Assembly: GCF_004345245.1 (NCBI RefSeq)
Contig: NZ_SLUQ01000004.1
Coordinates: 434,001-498,000 of the forward strand
Source: Rhizobium sp. BK251
GTDB taxonomy: Bacteria; Pseudomonadota; Alphaproteobacteria; Rhizobiales; Rhizobiaceae
Length of the DNA stretch: 64,000 nt
Direction: 5' to 3'
Positions within the stretch are counted from its first letter, which is position 1; each line of letters opens with the position of its first letter. The notes below the pieces were generated by a model that worked only from the letters and a program-made list of their open reading frames with translations, searched no databases and had not been told where the DNA came from. Shown here one piece after another: positions 27,801-36,135 of the stretch. The position numbers and the translations under genes are program-made.

Positions 27801-28874
27801 ATGATCAACCGCCGCCGATTTCTTGAGAATGCCGCAGCAGCCGGCCTCGCGGCCGCATGGATTTCGCGCAGTTCAGGCGCGGCCCATGCAGCGGAGAACC
27901 TCGCGAAGCCCGAAGGCTCATGGCGCACGTTCGACGTGACGACGTCCGTCAAGCTCCAGGAGGTTGAAGGACCGGCCCAGCTTTGGCTGCCGATCATCCA
28001 GTCGGCGGGAGACTACCAGAAGGCGGACCAGCCTCGTTGGGTTTCAAGCAGCGAAAGCATCGCAATCGAAGAGGATCCGGCATCGGGCGCGAGCATTCTT
28101 CACGCCACGTGGCCGGGCGATAAGGATCGGTCAATCGAAGTCGTGCAACGCGTTTCGACCCGCGACCGCGGACCCGCCAATCGCGTTCCGGCCTCGCAGG
28201 ATGAACTGCAGCGCGAGCTTCGCAGCACGCCCAGCATGCCGACCGACGGTATCGTCCAGACGACGGCCATGCACATTGTCGGGAACCGCACAGAGCCGGA
28301 GGACCGGGCTCGCGCCATCTACGACTGGGTCATCGACAATACGTTCCGAGATGCGAATGTGGCCGGCTGCGGCGTGGGCAACGTCAAGGACATGCTGGAA
28401 AGCGGGTACTTCGGCGGCAAGTGTGCCGATATCAGCAGCCTCTTCGTAGCGCTTGCGCGGGCGGCTGGCCTGCCCGCACGCGATGTCTTCGGCATCCGCG
28501 TGGCGGACTCGGACGATTTCAAGAGCCTCGGGCGCAGCGGCGATATAACGAAGGCACAGCACTGCCGCGCGGAATTCTACCTCGAATCGGAAGGCTGGGT
28601 AGCCGTCGATCCGGCGGACGTGCGCAAGGTCGTCCTTGAGGAAAAGCTCCCGCTCGAAAACGCGGCTGTGGAGGCATTCCGTCGCAAGGCATTCGGCAAC
28701 TGGGAAATGAACTGGGTTTCCTACAACAGCGCCCGCGACCTCGTGCTGCCCGGCGGCAGCGAGCGCCAAGGCTTCCTGATGTATCCGGCCGCAGTCACAT
28801 CGCGCGGAGAGGTCGATTGCCTCAGCCCGAAGACCTTCGCCTATTCGATAACATCGAAGGAAGTCGTCGCCTAA
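27801..28874 (+). CDS. Tat-exported transglutaminase-like protein
   Basis: About 357 residues. The N-terminal INRRRFLENAAAAGLAAAW is a twin-arginine signal peptide. The transglutaminase-like core shows the catalytic triad regions: cysteine in GGKCADISSLFVALARAAG, histidine in QHCRAEFYLE and aspartate in GWVAVDPADVRKV. Such periplasmic proteins are cysteine-protease-like enzymes with varied roles. I start at the ATG with AGAGGAG eight bases upstream. It follows the small secreted gene after 110 bases and is convergent with the gene after selB. Function in this locus is unknown. Confidence 0.86.
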   Translation: MINRRRFLENAAAAGLAAAWISRSSGAAHAAENLAKPEGSWRTFDVTTSVKLQEVEGPAQLWLPIIQSAGDYQKADQPRWVSSSESIAIEEDPASGASILHATWPGDKDRSIEVVQRVSTRDRGPANRVPASQDELQRELRSTPSMPTDGIVQTTAMHIVGNRTEPEDRARAIYDWVIDNTFRDANVAGCGVGNVKDMLESGYFGGKCADISSLFVALARAAGLPARDVFGIRVADSDDFKSLGRSGDITKAQHCRAEFYLESEGWVAVDPADVRKVVLEEKLPLENAAVEAFRRKAFGNWEMNWVSYNSARDLVLPGGSERQGFLMYPAAVTSRGEVDCLSPKTFAYSITSKEVVA

Positions 28875-28909
28875 GGTTCGATTGCGGACGCGCCACCGAG
28901 TGGCCGGGA

Positions 28910-29293
28910 TCAGTGCGCCTTGATCTCCTCTATCATCAGGCGCAGCCCGTCTCGATTGAAGAATTCGCCTTCGCGGATCAGGGATCGATCTTCGTTCAGC
29001 TTGCGCACCAGCGACGACAAGCGGGCCTTGGCTGCGCCATCTTCGACGAGGCCCTCATGTCCGGCACGAAAGAAGACGGCGCCCGACCAGGCCACGCCCG
29101 CACTTTCGAGAAGGCCGGCCATCTCCTCCCAGCGGAGCTCGTCGCCGACGACATGCAGGTAGGCCGAGCGGAGGAGATCGACCTGTATTTCGCCGATGCG
29201 AAGCAGGACGAACAGCATCGTGAAGGAACCGGCCTCCGCGTATGTCCGCACGATCCAGTCGTCAAAATCGGTCGTTGCAGATGGCGAGGTCAC
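28910..29293 (-). CDS. Unknown protein translationally coupled to selB
   Basis: 127 residues, soluble and helical (FTMLFVLLRIGEIQVDLLR, LSSLVRKLNEDRSLIREGEFF). The frame is open upstream through the tRNA-Sec gene, but the GTG at 29291-29293 overlaps the selB stop as GTGA and has GGAGAG five bases before it, so translation should be coupled to SelB. I do not recognise a family. As the last gene of the fdoGHI-fdhE-selA-selB operon it is a candidate for an accessory role in selenoprotein or formate dehydrogenase formation. Confidence 0.75.
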   Translation of the reverse strand: MTSPSATTDFDDWIVRTYAEAGSFTMLFVLLRIGEIQVDLLRSAYLHVVGDELRWEEMAGLLESAGVAWSGAVFFRAGHEGLVEDGAAKARLSSLVRKLNEDRSLIREGEFFNRDGLRLMIEEIKAH

Positions 29294-31341
29294 GAGCGCT
29301 CTCCGGATGGCGGAAGAGAATGGGAGTCGAACCCACCCAGGACAGCATCGCTGCCCCACCCGGATTTGAAGTCCGGACGCCCCACCGGGGACGAATCTCC
29401 TCCTTGGCCGGCATCTGCAGGAGACGGACCGTAAAGGTCGAGCCTGTGCGGGTTGATGCGGCGGACATCGCCGCGCCGGAGCGTTATCCCTTGGCGATCG
29501 AAGAACTCGAGGATCTCGATCGCCACCTTTCTACCGCTGTTGATACGATCACGAAAGGCGCCCGCCGCAAATTCCCCATGCTCGGCATGAGTGGCGACAT
29601 CCCTTATCACCTCGACCATTTCCGCGGTCGTGGACCGCAAGAAGAAATGGTCGTGGCGTATCTCGTCGACGCGCCCGAGCCGCGCGCAGAGCTTCAGCAC
29701 CCGCCTGACCTCCTTCTCGTCGGCACCGAGCATCTCCGCAAAGTCCCGCACGCGCGGCGGCCGAAATCGCCCATCGCCCCGCAGGTGAGGATCGATCAGC
29801 TCGAGAAGCCCCTCTTCTTTCTCGGTAAGCCGCACCTCATGCCCTGGCAGGCGCACGAAAGACCCTTCCAGCACGATCCGTCTCGCCGCGGCATCCGCCC
29901 GCAAGGCGGCGACGAAGGCCGGACTCGGCAGCCGGATCGTCAGCTTCATGCGCAGCTGTTCGCGGCCAATTCCCTGAAGGTCGGGGTTCAGGGCATGAAA
30001 CGTTGAAAGCTCGGCTGCGACCTGATCGCAGAACTTGGCGCGAAACCCGGCGGAAAGTGCATATCGGGCCGAGGAGCTCGCAATGACGACTGCTCCGACC
30101 TGTTCGACGATCGCCACCAGTTGATCTTCCGCAAGTGCGCGGTCGCGTTCGAAAGCGTCAAGATCGACGAGATAGGGTGGGGCATTCAGGAGTGCCTCGA
30201 GCGCTTGCGCCGCCGCGGGCTGCCCTGCGGCCTCTAGACGCTGCAGCCGTTCCGGCGAGCGGCGCTTGCGCGCAGGCGGCCTCAGATCGACCAGCCGGCC
30301 ACCCCCGATTGTCCGCTGCGCGGAAACGTCACGCAGAATGAAGCGATCACCTACCGTGGCGGCGATCGGCCGGTCGAGCACGAGCTGCGCCAAACCCGAA
30401 CGCCCCGGCTCCAACGCCTCCTGCAATGGCACGATGCGCACGTCGGCTTCCGCGCCGGCGTGATGGAACCGGGCCGGAAACCATTGTCCAATCGCCTTCG
30501 GCTCGCTTGCCAATACCGACAATTCCGCATCCAGCCTGTCCGTTGGCGCGTGGAGGAACGGATCGACGATCATGTCGCCCCGCGCGATCTTCTCCTTCGC
30601 GATACCTTCTCCGGCGAGGTTGAGGGCGCATCGCTGTCCTGCCACGCCGCGCTCGGCCGGCTCGTTCTGGGCATGGATCGACCGGACTCTCGCATGCAGG
30701 CCCGGGGGAGAGACCATCACCTGGTCACCGGTCGCGACCGATCCCGAAAGCACGGTCCCGGTCACAATCGTCCCGGCGCCGGAAAGCGTGAAGCAGCGAT
30801 CCACGGCCAGCCGGAAGCGTCCATCGGCACTGGCGGCGACCGTCTGGCGCTCCGCCTCGGCGAGCTTCTCCCTCAGAAGTCCGATTCCTTCTCCAGTCAC
30901 TACGGAGACCGGAACAATTTCAGCCCCGCGCAGACCTGTCGGCGCAAGCATATCTCCGATCTCGGCAACGAGAACATCGCGCCGTTCCGGATCGGCGAGA
31001 TCGGCCTTGGTCAGCGCGACTATGCCGCGTTTGATCCCCAGAAGGTCGAGAATTGCCAGATGCTCGAGCGTTTGCGGCTTGATGCCGTCGTCGGCGGCGA
31101 TGACCAAAAGAGCGTAGTCGATACCGCCCGCGCCCGCGAGCATCGTGTGTATGAAGCGCTCATGGCCGGGAACGTCGACGAAGCCGGTTATGGTCTCGGC
31201 GAATTTCGTATAGGCGAAGCCGAGTTCGATCGTGATGCCGCGCGCCTTTTCCTCCTTGAGGCGATCGGTGTCGACGCCAGTCAACGCCTTCACCAGCGAC
31301 GTTTTTCCGTGGTCAATATGGCCGGCCGTGCCGATGATCAT
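29290..31341 (-). CDS. selB: Selenocysteine-specific elongation factor SelB, with a tail encoded by the tRNA-Sec gene
   Basis: 683 residues. EF-Tu-like G domain: [39 protein letters not shown]. Four winged-helix domains follow, the last ending with [19 protein letters not shown] and [11 protein letters not shown], where typical SelB proteins (about 610-640 residues) stop. The frame then runs on, and from about residue 647 it is encoded by the tRNA-Sec gene ([13 protein letters not shown]...), stopping at TGA 29292-29290. SelB delivers Sec-tRNA to UGA codons by binding the SECIS hairpin in fdoG mRNA. The ATG overlaps the stop of the Sel1 repeat gene (ATGA). Confidence 0.95.
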   Translation of the reverse strand: MIIGTAGHIDHGKTSLVKALTGVDTDRLKEEKARGITIELGFAYTKFAETITGFVDVPGHERFIHTMLAGAGGIDYALLVIAADDGIKPQTLEHLAILDLLGIKRGIVALTKADLADPERRDVLVAEIGDMLAPTGLRGAEIVPVSVVTGEGIGLLREKLAEAERQTVAASADGRFRLAVDRCFTLSGAGTIVTGTVLSGSVATGDQVMVSPPGLHARVRSIHAQNEPAERGVAGQRCALNLAGEGIAKEKIARGDMIVDPFLHAPTDRLDAELSVLASEPKAIGQWFPARFHHAGAEADVRIVPLQEALEPGRSGLAQLVLDRPIAATVGDRFILRDVSAQRTIGGGRLVDLRPPARKRRSPERLQRLEAAGQPAAAQALEALLNAPPYLVDLDAFERDRALAEDQLVAIVEQVGAVVIASSSARYALSAGFRAKFCDQVAAELSTFHALNPDLQGIGREQLRMKLTIRLPSPAFVAALRADAAARRIVLEGSFVRLPGHEVRLTEKEEGLLELIDPHLRGDGRFRPPRVRDFAEMLGADEKEVRRVLKLCARLGRVDEIRHDHFFLRSTTAEMVEVIRDVATHAEHGEFAAGAFRDRINSGRKVAIEILEFFDRQGITLRRGDVRRINPHRLDLYGPSPADAGQGGDSSPVGRPDFKSGWGSDAVLGGFDSHSLPPSGERS
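29308..29403 (-). tRNA. selC: tRNA-Sec (anticodon UCA), inside the 3' end of selB
   Basis: 96 bases with an encoded CCA. The acceptor stem GGAGGAGA pairs with TCTCTTCC over eight base pairs (one G-U), as required for tRNA-Sec, with G as discriminator. The anticodon stem is CCGGA/TCCGG with loop CTTCAAA, giving UCA to read UGA. The T arm has GGTTCGACTCC, and there is a long variable arm. It is on the same strand as selB and completely contained in the selB reading frame, so it may be matured from the operon transcript or from an internal promoter. Confidence 0.96.
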
Positions 31342-32126
31342 GGGGCGCCTCCCGGAAGCGGCAGGAGTGCCCGCCGTTCGGCCTCGGTGATTTCATCCTT
31401 CGAAAGGCCATCGCCCACCGGCCCGATGAACGGTTCGGCAAGAGGACTGCCGCCGTCCCTTGCGCGCAGGAGCCAGGCGAGCGCCGCCACGCGATCAGCA
31501 GCGATCCCGGTGCCCATGTGGCATGCAGCGCCGAGCATCGCCTGTGCGTCGGCATCGCCGAGCATCGCACCCCTTTCCCACCAATAGGCTGCCTGAACGG
31601 CATCCCGATCGACGCCGATGGCATTGTGATAGAGCATGCCGAGGCGAGTCATCGAGGCGGCGATGCCGGATGTGGCCGCACGCTCTGCCCAGAGACGAGC
31701 CTCGATCGGATCGGGCGGCACAACCTCGCCTTCGAGAAGCATCCAGCTCAGCATGTCCTGCGCGGGCGCATCTCCCTGCTCGGCGGCCTTGCGATAGAAC
31801 TCGGCGGCAAGCTTGTAATCGGCATCGGTGCCATCGACGCCCTGCATGTGGAAGGCGGCATAGTTGCGCTGACCGACGGGATCGCCTGCCTCCGCAGCAA
31901 GCGTCAGCCACTTGAGGGCAAGTATCCGATCGCGTGGAACGCCCAAACCTTCTGCGAAGCAAGCCCCGATATTGTTCCGGGCGCGCGCGACACCGGCACG
32001 GGCAAGCGGCTCCCAGATGGCGAGCGCGGTCTCATAGTCGCCGGTGTTCGCAGCCGCGAGCGCCCTGCCCATGGCATCCTCGGCAGGCTCCTGCCTCGCT
32101 CGCCGGAAGCGGTCAAGCCAGCCCAT
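31338..32126 (-). CDS. Sel1-like (TPR) repeat protein between selA and selB
   Basis: 262 residues. Five or so Sel1-type repeats of about 36 residues are visible: [98 protein letters not shown]. The protein is soluble and probably a protein-protein interaction scaffold. The ATG giving MGWLDRF overlaps the end of selA by 14 bases, and its stop overlaps the selB start, so all three are coupled. A role in assembling the selenocysteine machinery or formate dehydrogenase is suggested only by position. Confidence 0.85.
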   Translation of the reverse strand: MGWLDRFRRARQEPAEDAMGRALAAANTGDYETALAIWEPLARAGVARARNNIGACFAEGLGVPRDRILALKWLTLAAEAGDPVGQRNYAAFHMQGVDGTDADYKLAAEFYRKAAEQGDAPAQDMLSWMLLEGEVVPPDPIEARLWAERAATSGIAASMTRLGMLYHNAIGVDRDAVQAAYWWERGAMLGDADAQAMLGAACHMGTGIAADRVAALAWLLRARDGGSPLAEPFIGPVGDGLSKDEITEAERRALLPLPGGAP

Positions 32127-33504
32127 GGTTCGCCACTTGCGACAGGCTCTCGATGAAGCCTGTCTCATCGACAAGGCAGCGCAAGTCCAGGACCAATGCC
32201 CCCTCCTGCAAACGTCCCAAGACCGGGCGCGGCAGGCCGCGAAAGGCGGCCGCGAGCTTCTCAAGCGCTCCACCAGTTTTCCCGGTGATCCTCAACCCTG
32301 CGCTCGGAATGGTATCGACCGGCAGGGCCCCGGAACCTATCTGGCTGTGACAGATGCAGGTCTCCACCGAATAGCCGTGAACGGTCAGAACCCGTGCAAC
32401 CGCCGGTGCGATCCTTTCCGATTGCGCTCTGATCTCGTCCTGCCGACGCGCTAGCAGCCGAAGCGTTGGCAGGCGCTCGGCCAGACGATCGGGATCGCGG
32501 TAAAGCTTCAGCGTTGCGGCCATGGCGGCGATCCTGATCTTGTCGACACGCAGCGCGCGCTTCAGCGGATTGCGGTTGATCCGAGCAATCAGATCTTTTC
32601 GCCCGACGATGAAGCCTGCCTGGGGGCCGCCGAGCAGCTTGTCGCCGGAGAAAGTGACGAGATCCGCGCCCTCGGCAACCGCCTCTCGAACGGTGGGCTC
32701 CTTTGCCAACCCGAAGCGCGTGAGATCGACGAGCGTTCCCGATCCCAGGTCGTTCAGGAGCGCAATGCCCGCCTCTCTGGCAATTTCCGCCAGCTCCGCG
32801 CCCGGCACCTCTGCCGTGAAGCCTTCTATGCGGTAATTGGATGTATGCACCTTGAGGATCAGCGCCGTTTCGGGACGGATTGCGTTGCCATAGTCCCGCG
32901 CGTGCGTGCGGTTGGTCGTGCCCACCTCGACAAGCGTAACGTCGGCCCGTTCCATGATGTCAGGCATGCGGAAAGCTCCGCCGATCTCGATCAATTCGCC
33001 ACGTGAAACGATCGCCTCCCGCCCTTGCCCGATGGTACCGAGGGCGATCAGCACGGCAGCGGCGTTATTGTTGACGATGGTGGCGTCCTCCGCGCCGGTC
33101 AGTTCGCAGAGAAGCTCTCGGAGGTGGCTGTCACGTTCGCCGCGCCGGCCGGTATCGAGATCAAGCTCGAGTGCGGCCGCCTCGCGCATGGCATCGACGG
33201 CGGCCGCTATGGCTTCCTCCGCCAGCAAAGCCCGCCCAAGATTGGTGTGAAGCACGGTCCCTGTCAGGTTGAAGAGTGGGCGGAGATTCGAGCGGTCGCG
33301 ATATTCGATGCGGCTCATGAGCGACGCCAAGATATCCGCTCCGTCCGGAATCGCAGTTCCGGTGCGCGCGGCGGCGCGGATCTCCGCCAGAACCTTGCGC
33401 AGCTCCTCCGTCACGACCAAGCGGCCGTATCGCTCAACGAGCGGCGAGCATGCCGGCGCCTTGAGCATTTGGTCGACGGACGGTAGCGCTCTGAGTTCGT
33501 CCAT
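32113..33504 (-). CDS. selA: L-seryl-tRNA(Sec) selenium transferase
   Basis: 463 residues. Fold-type I PLP enzyme with the cofactor lysine in [20 protein letters not shown]. Other family blocks: [38 protein letters not shown] and [14 protein letters not shown]. It converts seryl-tRNA(Sec) to selenocysteyl-tRNA with selenophosphate from SelD. GAGGAG lies six bases before the second of two in-frame ATGs, so I start at MDELRALP; the first ATG abuts the Shine-Dalgarno and is unlikely. Follows fdhE after ten bases. Confidence 0.96.
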   Translation of the reverse strand: MDELRALPSVDQMLKAPACSPLVERYGRLVVTEELRKVLAEIRAAARTGTAIPDGADILASLMSRIEYRDRSNLRPLFNLTGTVLHTNLGRALLAEEAIAAAVDAMREAAALELDLDTGRRGERDSHLRELLCELTGAEDATIVNNNAAAVLIALGTIGQGREAIVSRGELIEIGGAFRMPDIMERADVTLVEVGTTNRTHARDYGNAIRPETALILKVHTSNYRIEGFTAEVPGAELAEIAREAGIALLNDLGSGTLVDLTRFGLAKEPTVREAVAEGADLVTFSGDKLLGGPQAGFIVGRKDLIARINRNPLKRALRVDKIRIAAMAATLKLYRDPDRLAERLPTLRLLARRQDEIRAQSERIAPAVARVLTVHGYSVETCICHSQIGSGALPVDTIPSAGLRITGKTGGALEKLAAAFRGLPRPVLGRLQEGALVLDLRCLVDETGFIESLSQVANHGLA

Positions 33505-33514
33505 CCCCATCTCC

Positions 33515-34438
33515 TCAATAGCCCATCAGGAAGGGATTAAAGCCCGCTCGTCGATATTCGGTATCCTTCATCAGCATGTCGAGGCCGACGCTCGCGACAT
33601 CGTCCGCGATCGGTTCGAGCGATGGATTCTTGTTTTGGTAGAGGATCTTGACCCAGCTGTGACAGGTGTCGCAGACTTCCGCCTTTACCGTTGCATCTTC
33701 CTCGGCGACCTCAACCGCCCGATAGCCAATGCCTTCCGTCGAACCGCAAGCCAGGCATTTTATCCGGACCTCGTTCCACCGCGTCATGCAGAACGAACAA
33801 CAGCCGTAGCGCGCGCCCTCCGAGCCTGGAACACCGACGACCATCGACGCCACGGGCCGGCCGCCACAGACTGGACAGATACCGACACGAATTGGCACGA
33901 GGCGAGCCGCATCGAGGCGGGCCGCGATCCTGGAGGCATGAACCTGCGTTGCCGCGTAAAGGTACAGGTGATGTGCAAGGCTTTCCGCGGGCAGGCTATC
34001 GGCCATGACATTGCCGATGATCCAATCCATCGTCTCCGCATCCGCCGCACGCAGTTCCTCGAGAGCAGCCGCGGCAGCCGCGGGTTTGGCCAGCCCTTCG
34101 GCAGCCTCGAGAAAGTTCCGGATCGTCTGCCGGTAGCCAGGCTGCGCGGCCATTGCCAGGCGATCCAAAGGCGGCATCGCGCTTTCCCTTGCTCGCTCCA
34201 CCTGCTGGGTGGGGATCGCTTCGACCGGCGGCAGGCTTGATGCAAGTTCGGCCTGGATGCGCGACAACCCCGCCAGGAATTCCAGATAGGGTGCCAGGCG
34301 ACTGCCCTGCGCCAGCACGTCAAGGCGCTTGGCGCGTTCGGAAAACAATCGCTCCGGGCTGGGCAGGAAGGCGAAGGCTGCCTTCGATATGCCTCCGATT
34401 ACCGATGGATCGGGCTGGAGGGGCGACGATGTTGACAT
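33515..34438 (-). CDS. fdhE: Formate dehydrogenase accessory protein FdhE
   Basis: 307 residues. The C-terminal half carries the paired CxxC rubredoxin-like metal sites of Fdh[27 protein letters not shown] and VCDTCHSW. FdhE is a cytoplasmic protein that binds the catalytic subunit of Tat-exported formate dehydrogenases and is needed for their activity. Here it is between fdoI and selA, in the same operon as its client. Length and motif order match the family. Confidence 0.95.
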   Translation of the reverse strand: MSTSSPLQPDPSVIGGISKAAFAFLPSPERLFSERAKRLDVLAQGSRLAPYLEFLAGLSRIQAELASSLPPVEAIPTQQVERARESAMPPLDRLAMAAQPGYRQTIRNFLEAAEGLAKPAAAAAALEELRAADAETMDWIIGNVMADSLPAESLAHHLYLYAATQVHASRIAARLDAARLVPIRVGICPVCGGRPVASMVVGVPGSEGARYGCCSFCMTRWNEVRIKCLACGSTEGIGYRAVEVAEEDATVKAEVCDTCHSWVKILYQNKNPSLEPIADDVASVGLDMLMKDTEYRRAGFNPFLMGY

Positions 34439-34477
34439 TTTACCTCGCGGGCCGACCGGCCACAGCTTCCAGTACTA

Positions 34478-35164
34478 TTACTCTGCAGGATCGATTTTGC
34501 CGCGTCCAGCCAGTTCTTTCAGCCACTTGCGATGATGACGCCAGGCCCAGCCGCCGGTGACGGATCCGCGCGTCATTGCGCGAAGCGTACCCCGCGTCCA
34601 GATCGCCGCATAGACGTGGAGAATGAAGAGCAGGATGATAAGGACGGCAGCCATCGAATGAACCAGGACGGCGACCCGATTGACGCCGATGGAGGTCAGC
34701 CCGCCAAAATACTGGTCCCAGATAATGAGGCCGGTTGCGATAAGCACGATGATGAAGAAAGCCATGCCCCAGAAGATGAACTTCTGGCCTGCATTGTACT
34801 TTCCAATCTCCGGCAGGCGCTCCTCATGGCCGGCGACCACATCGCCGATTTGCGAGACCCACTGGACGTCGACCCGGTTCGGCAGGTTGGCGCGCCATAG
34901 CTGGAAGAAGAAGATAAAGAAGCTGACGAACAGCACGACGCCGATCCACGGATGCAGCATGCGTGTGTTCTGGCCGCCTCCGAAGAGCTCCGTCAGGAAG
35001 AAAAGCGACGGGTGGAACATCGAGAGCCCCGACAGGAGGAGCAGTATAAGGCTCGTCGCGGTGATCCAGTGGTTGACGCGCTGGATCGGCCCGTAGCGGC
35101 CAACCGTGACCGGTGGACCCCGGTGGATCGTGTCTCCGGATTGTGTGTCGTTCGTCTCAGCCAT
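34478..35164 (-). CDS. fdoI: Formate dehydrogenase cytochrome b subunit (gamma)
   Basis: 228 residues, with four membrane helices: WITATSLILLLLSGLSMF, WIGVVLFVSFFIFFF, FIFWGMAFFIIVLIATGLII and MAAVLIILLFILHVY. The histidines in QRVNHWITA, MLHPWIGV, AVLVHSMAA and ILHVYAAIW are the expected heme b ligands and quinone-site residues. It anchors FdoGH to the periplasmic side of the inner membrane and passes electrons to quinone. Its ATG shares one base with the fdoH stop (TGATG). Confidence 0.95.
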   Translation of the reverse strand: MAETNDTQSGDTIHRGPPVTVGRYGPIQRVNHWITATSLILLLLSGLSMFHPSLFFLTELFGGGQNTRMLHPWIGVVLFVSFFIFFFQLWRANLPNRVDVQWVSQIGDVVAGHEERLPEIGKYNAGQKFIFWGMAFFIIVLIATGLIIWDQYFGGLTSIGVNRVAVLVHSMAAVLIILLFILHVYAAIWTRGTLRAMTRGSVTGGWAWRHHRKWLKELAGRGKIDPAE

Positions 35165-36135
35165 CAGGTGTTCTCCCTGTGGTCCGTCGCCCGCTCGACC
35201 AGATGTTCCGCGTTCTCCTCATCCTCGCGCTGGACCTTGTTCGCCTTGCCGAAGATGCCGTGCAGGATGGCGCCGGCGGCGACGACGCCCATCGTGGCAA
35301 GCCCAACATACTTGCTGGCGCCTTTCCACGCCTGAACGACCGGCGAGATTTTCGGATTGTCGGGCAGGTCGGCATAGATATGCGGCATGTTGTTGTGATG
35401 CAGGACATACATGACATGCGTGCCGCCGACACCCGGCGGATCGTAGAGGCCGGCGTTCTGGTAGCCGCGGGACTTGAGATCGGCGATGCGTTGTTCCGCA
35501 TGCTTCTTCATGTCGTCCTTGGTACCGAACACGATCGCCTGCGTCGGGCAGGCCTTGGCACAGGCGGGGCCTTGACCCACGGCGACACGGTCGGAACAGA
35601 GCGTGCATTTATAGGCGCGGTGATCCACCTGGGAGACACGCGGAATGTTGAAAGGACAGCCCTTCACGCAATAGCCGCAGCCGATACAGTTCTCGTGGAT
35701 GAAGTCGACGATGCCATTCGAATACTGCACGATCGCGCCGGGCGAAGGGCAGGCCTTGAGACAGCCCGGATCGGCGCAATGCATGCAGCCGTCCTTGCGG
35801 ATCAGCCATTCCAGATTGTCCGTCTCCGGGTTCACCCATTCTGTGAACCGCATGAGCGTGAACATGTTTGCGGTGAGGTCGTGCGGGTTCATATAGGTCC
35901 CCACGTTCTCCTCGATGTCCGGATGCGTGTCGTTCCACTCGATGCAGGCCGACTGGCAGGCCTTGCAGCCAATGCATTTCGAGACGTCGATCAGCTTCGC
36001 CACCGGCGTCAGGTGCCGTTCCGGCGGCGCCAGCTCGCTGGTGGCCGAGCGCCGGATGAGATCACGCTCGGTCAGATTGCTTTCCATCGGCTGGACCGGC
36101 GGATTGCTGACGGCAGTGCGCGGACTGTCCATCAT
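35164..36135 (-). CDS. fdoH: Formate dehydrogenase iron-sulfur subunit (beta)
   Basis: 323 residues. Four ferredoxin-type cysteine clusters are visible: CIGCKACQSACIEWND, CMHCADPGCLKACPSPG, CIGCGYCVKGCPFNIP and CTLCSDRVAVGQGPACAKACP. Near the C-terminus a single helix (YVGLATMGVVAAGAILHG) anchors it to the membrane. It carries electrons from the molybdo-seleno-enzyme subunit to the cytochrome b subunit. The start overlaps the fdoG stop as ATGA. Confidence 0.97.
   Translation of the reverse strand: MMDSPRTAVSNPPVQPMESNLTERDLIRRSATSELAPPERHLTPVAKLIDVSKCIGCKACQSACIEWNDTHPDIEENVGTYMNPHDLTANMFTLMRFTEWVNPETDNLEWLIRKDGCMHCADPGCLKACPSPGAIVQYSNGIVDFIHENCIGCGYCVKGCPFNIPRVSQVDHRAYKCTLCSDRVAVGQGPACAKACPTQAIVFGTKDDMKKHAEQRIADLKSRGYQNAGLYDPPGVGGTHVMYVLHHNNMPHIYADLPDNPKISPVVQAWKGASKYVGLATMGVVAAGAILHGIFGKANKVQREDEENAEHLVERATDHRENT

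Noticed and set aside
29294..29359. Longer start for the unknown gene after selB, running through tRNA-Sec
   Set aside because: The GTG at 29293 has a good Shine-Dalgarno sequence and overlaps the selB stop; the extension is only tRNA sequence read in another frame.
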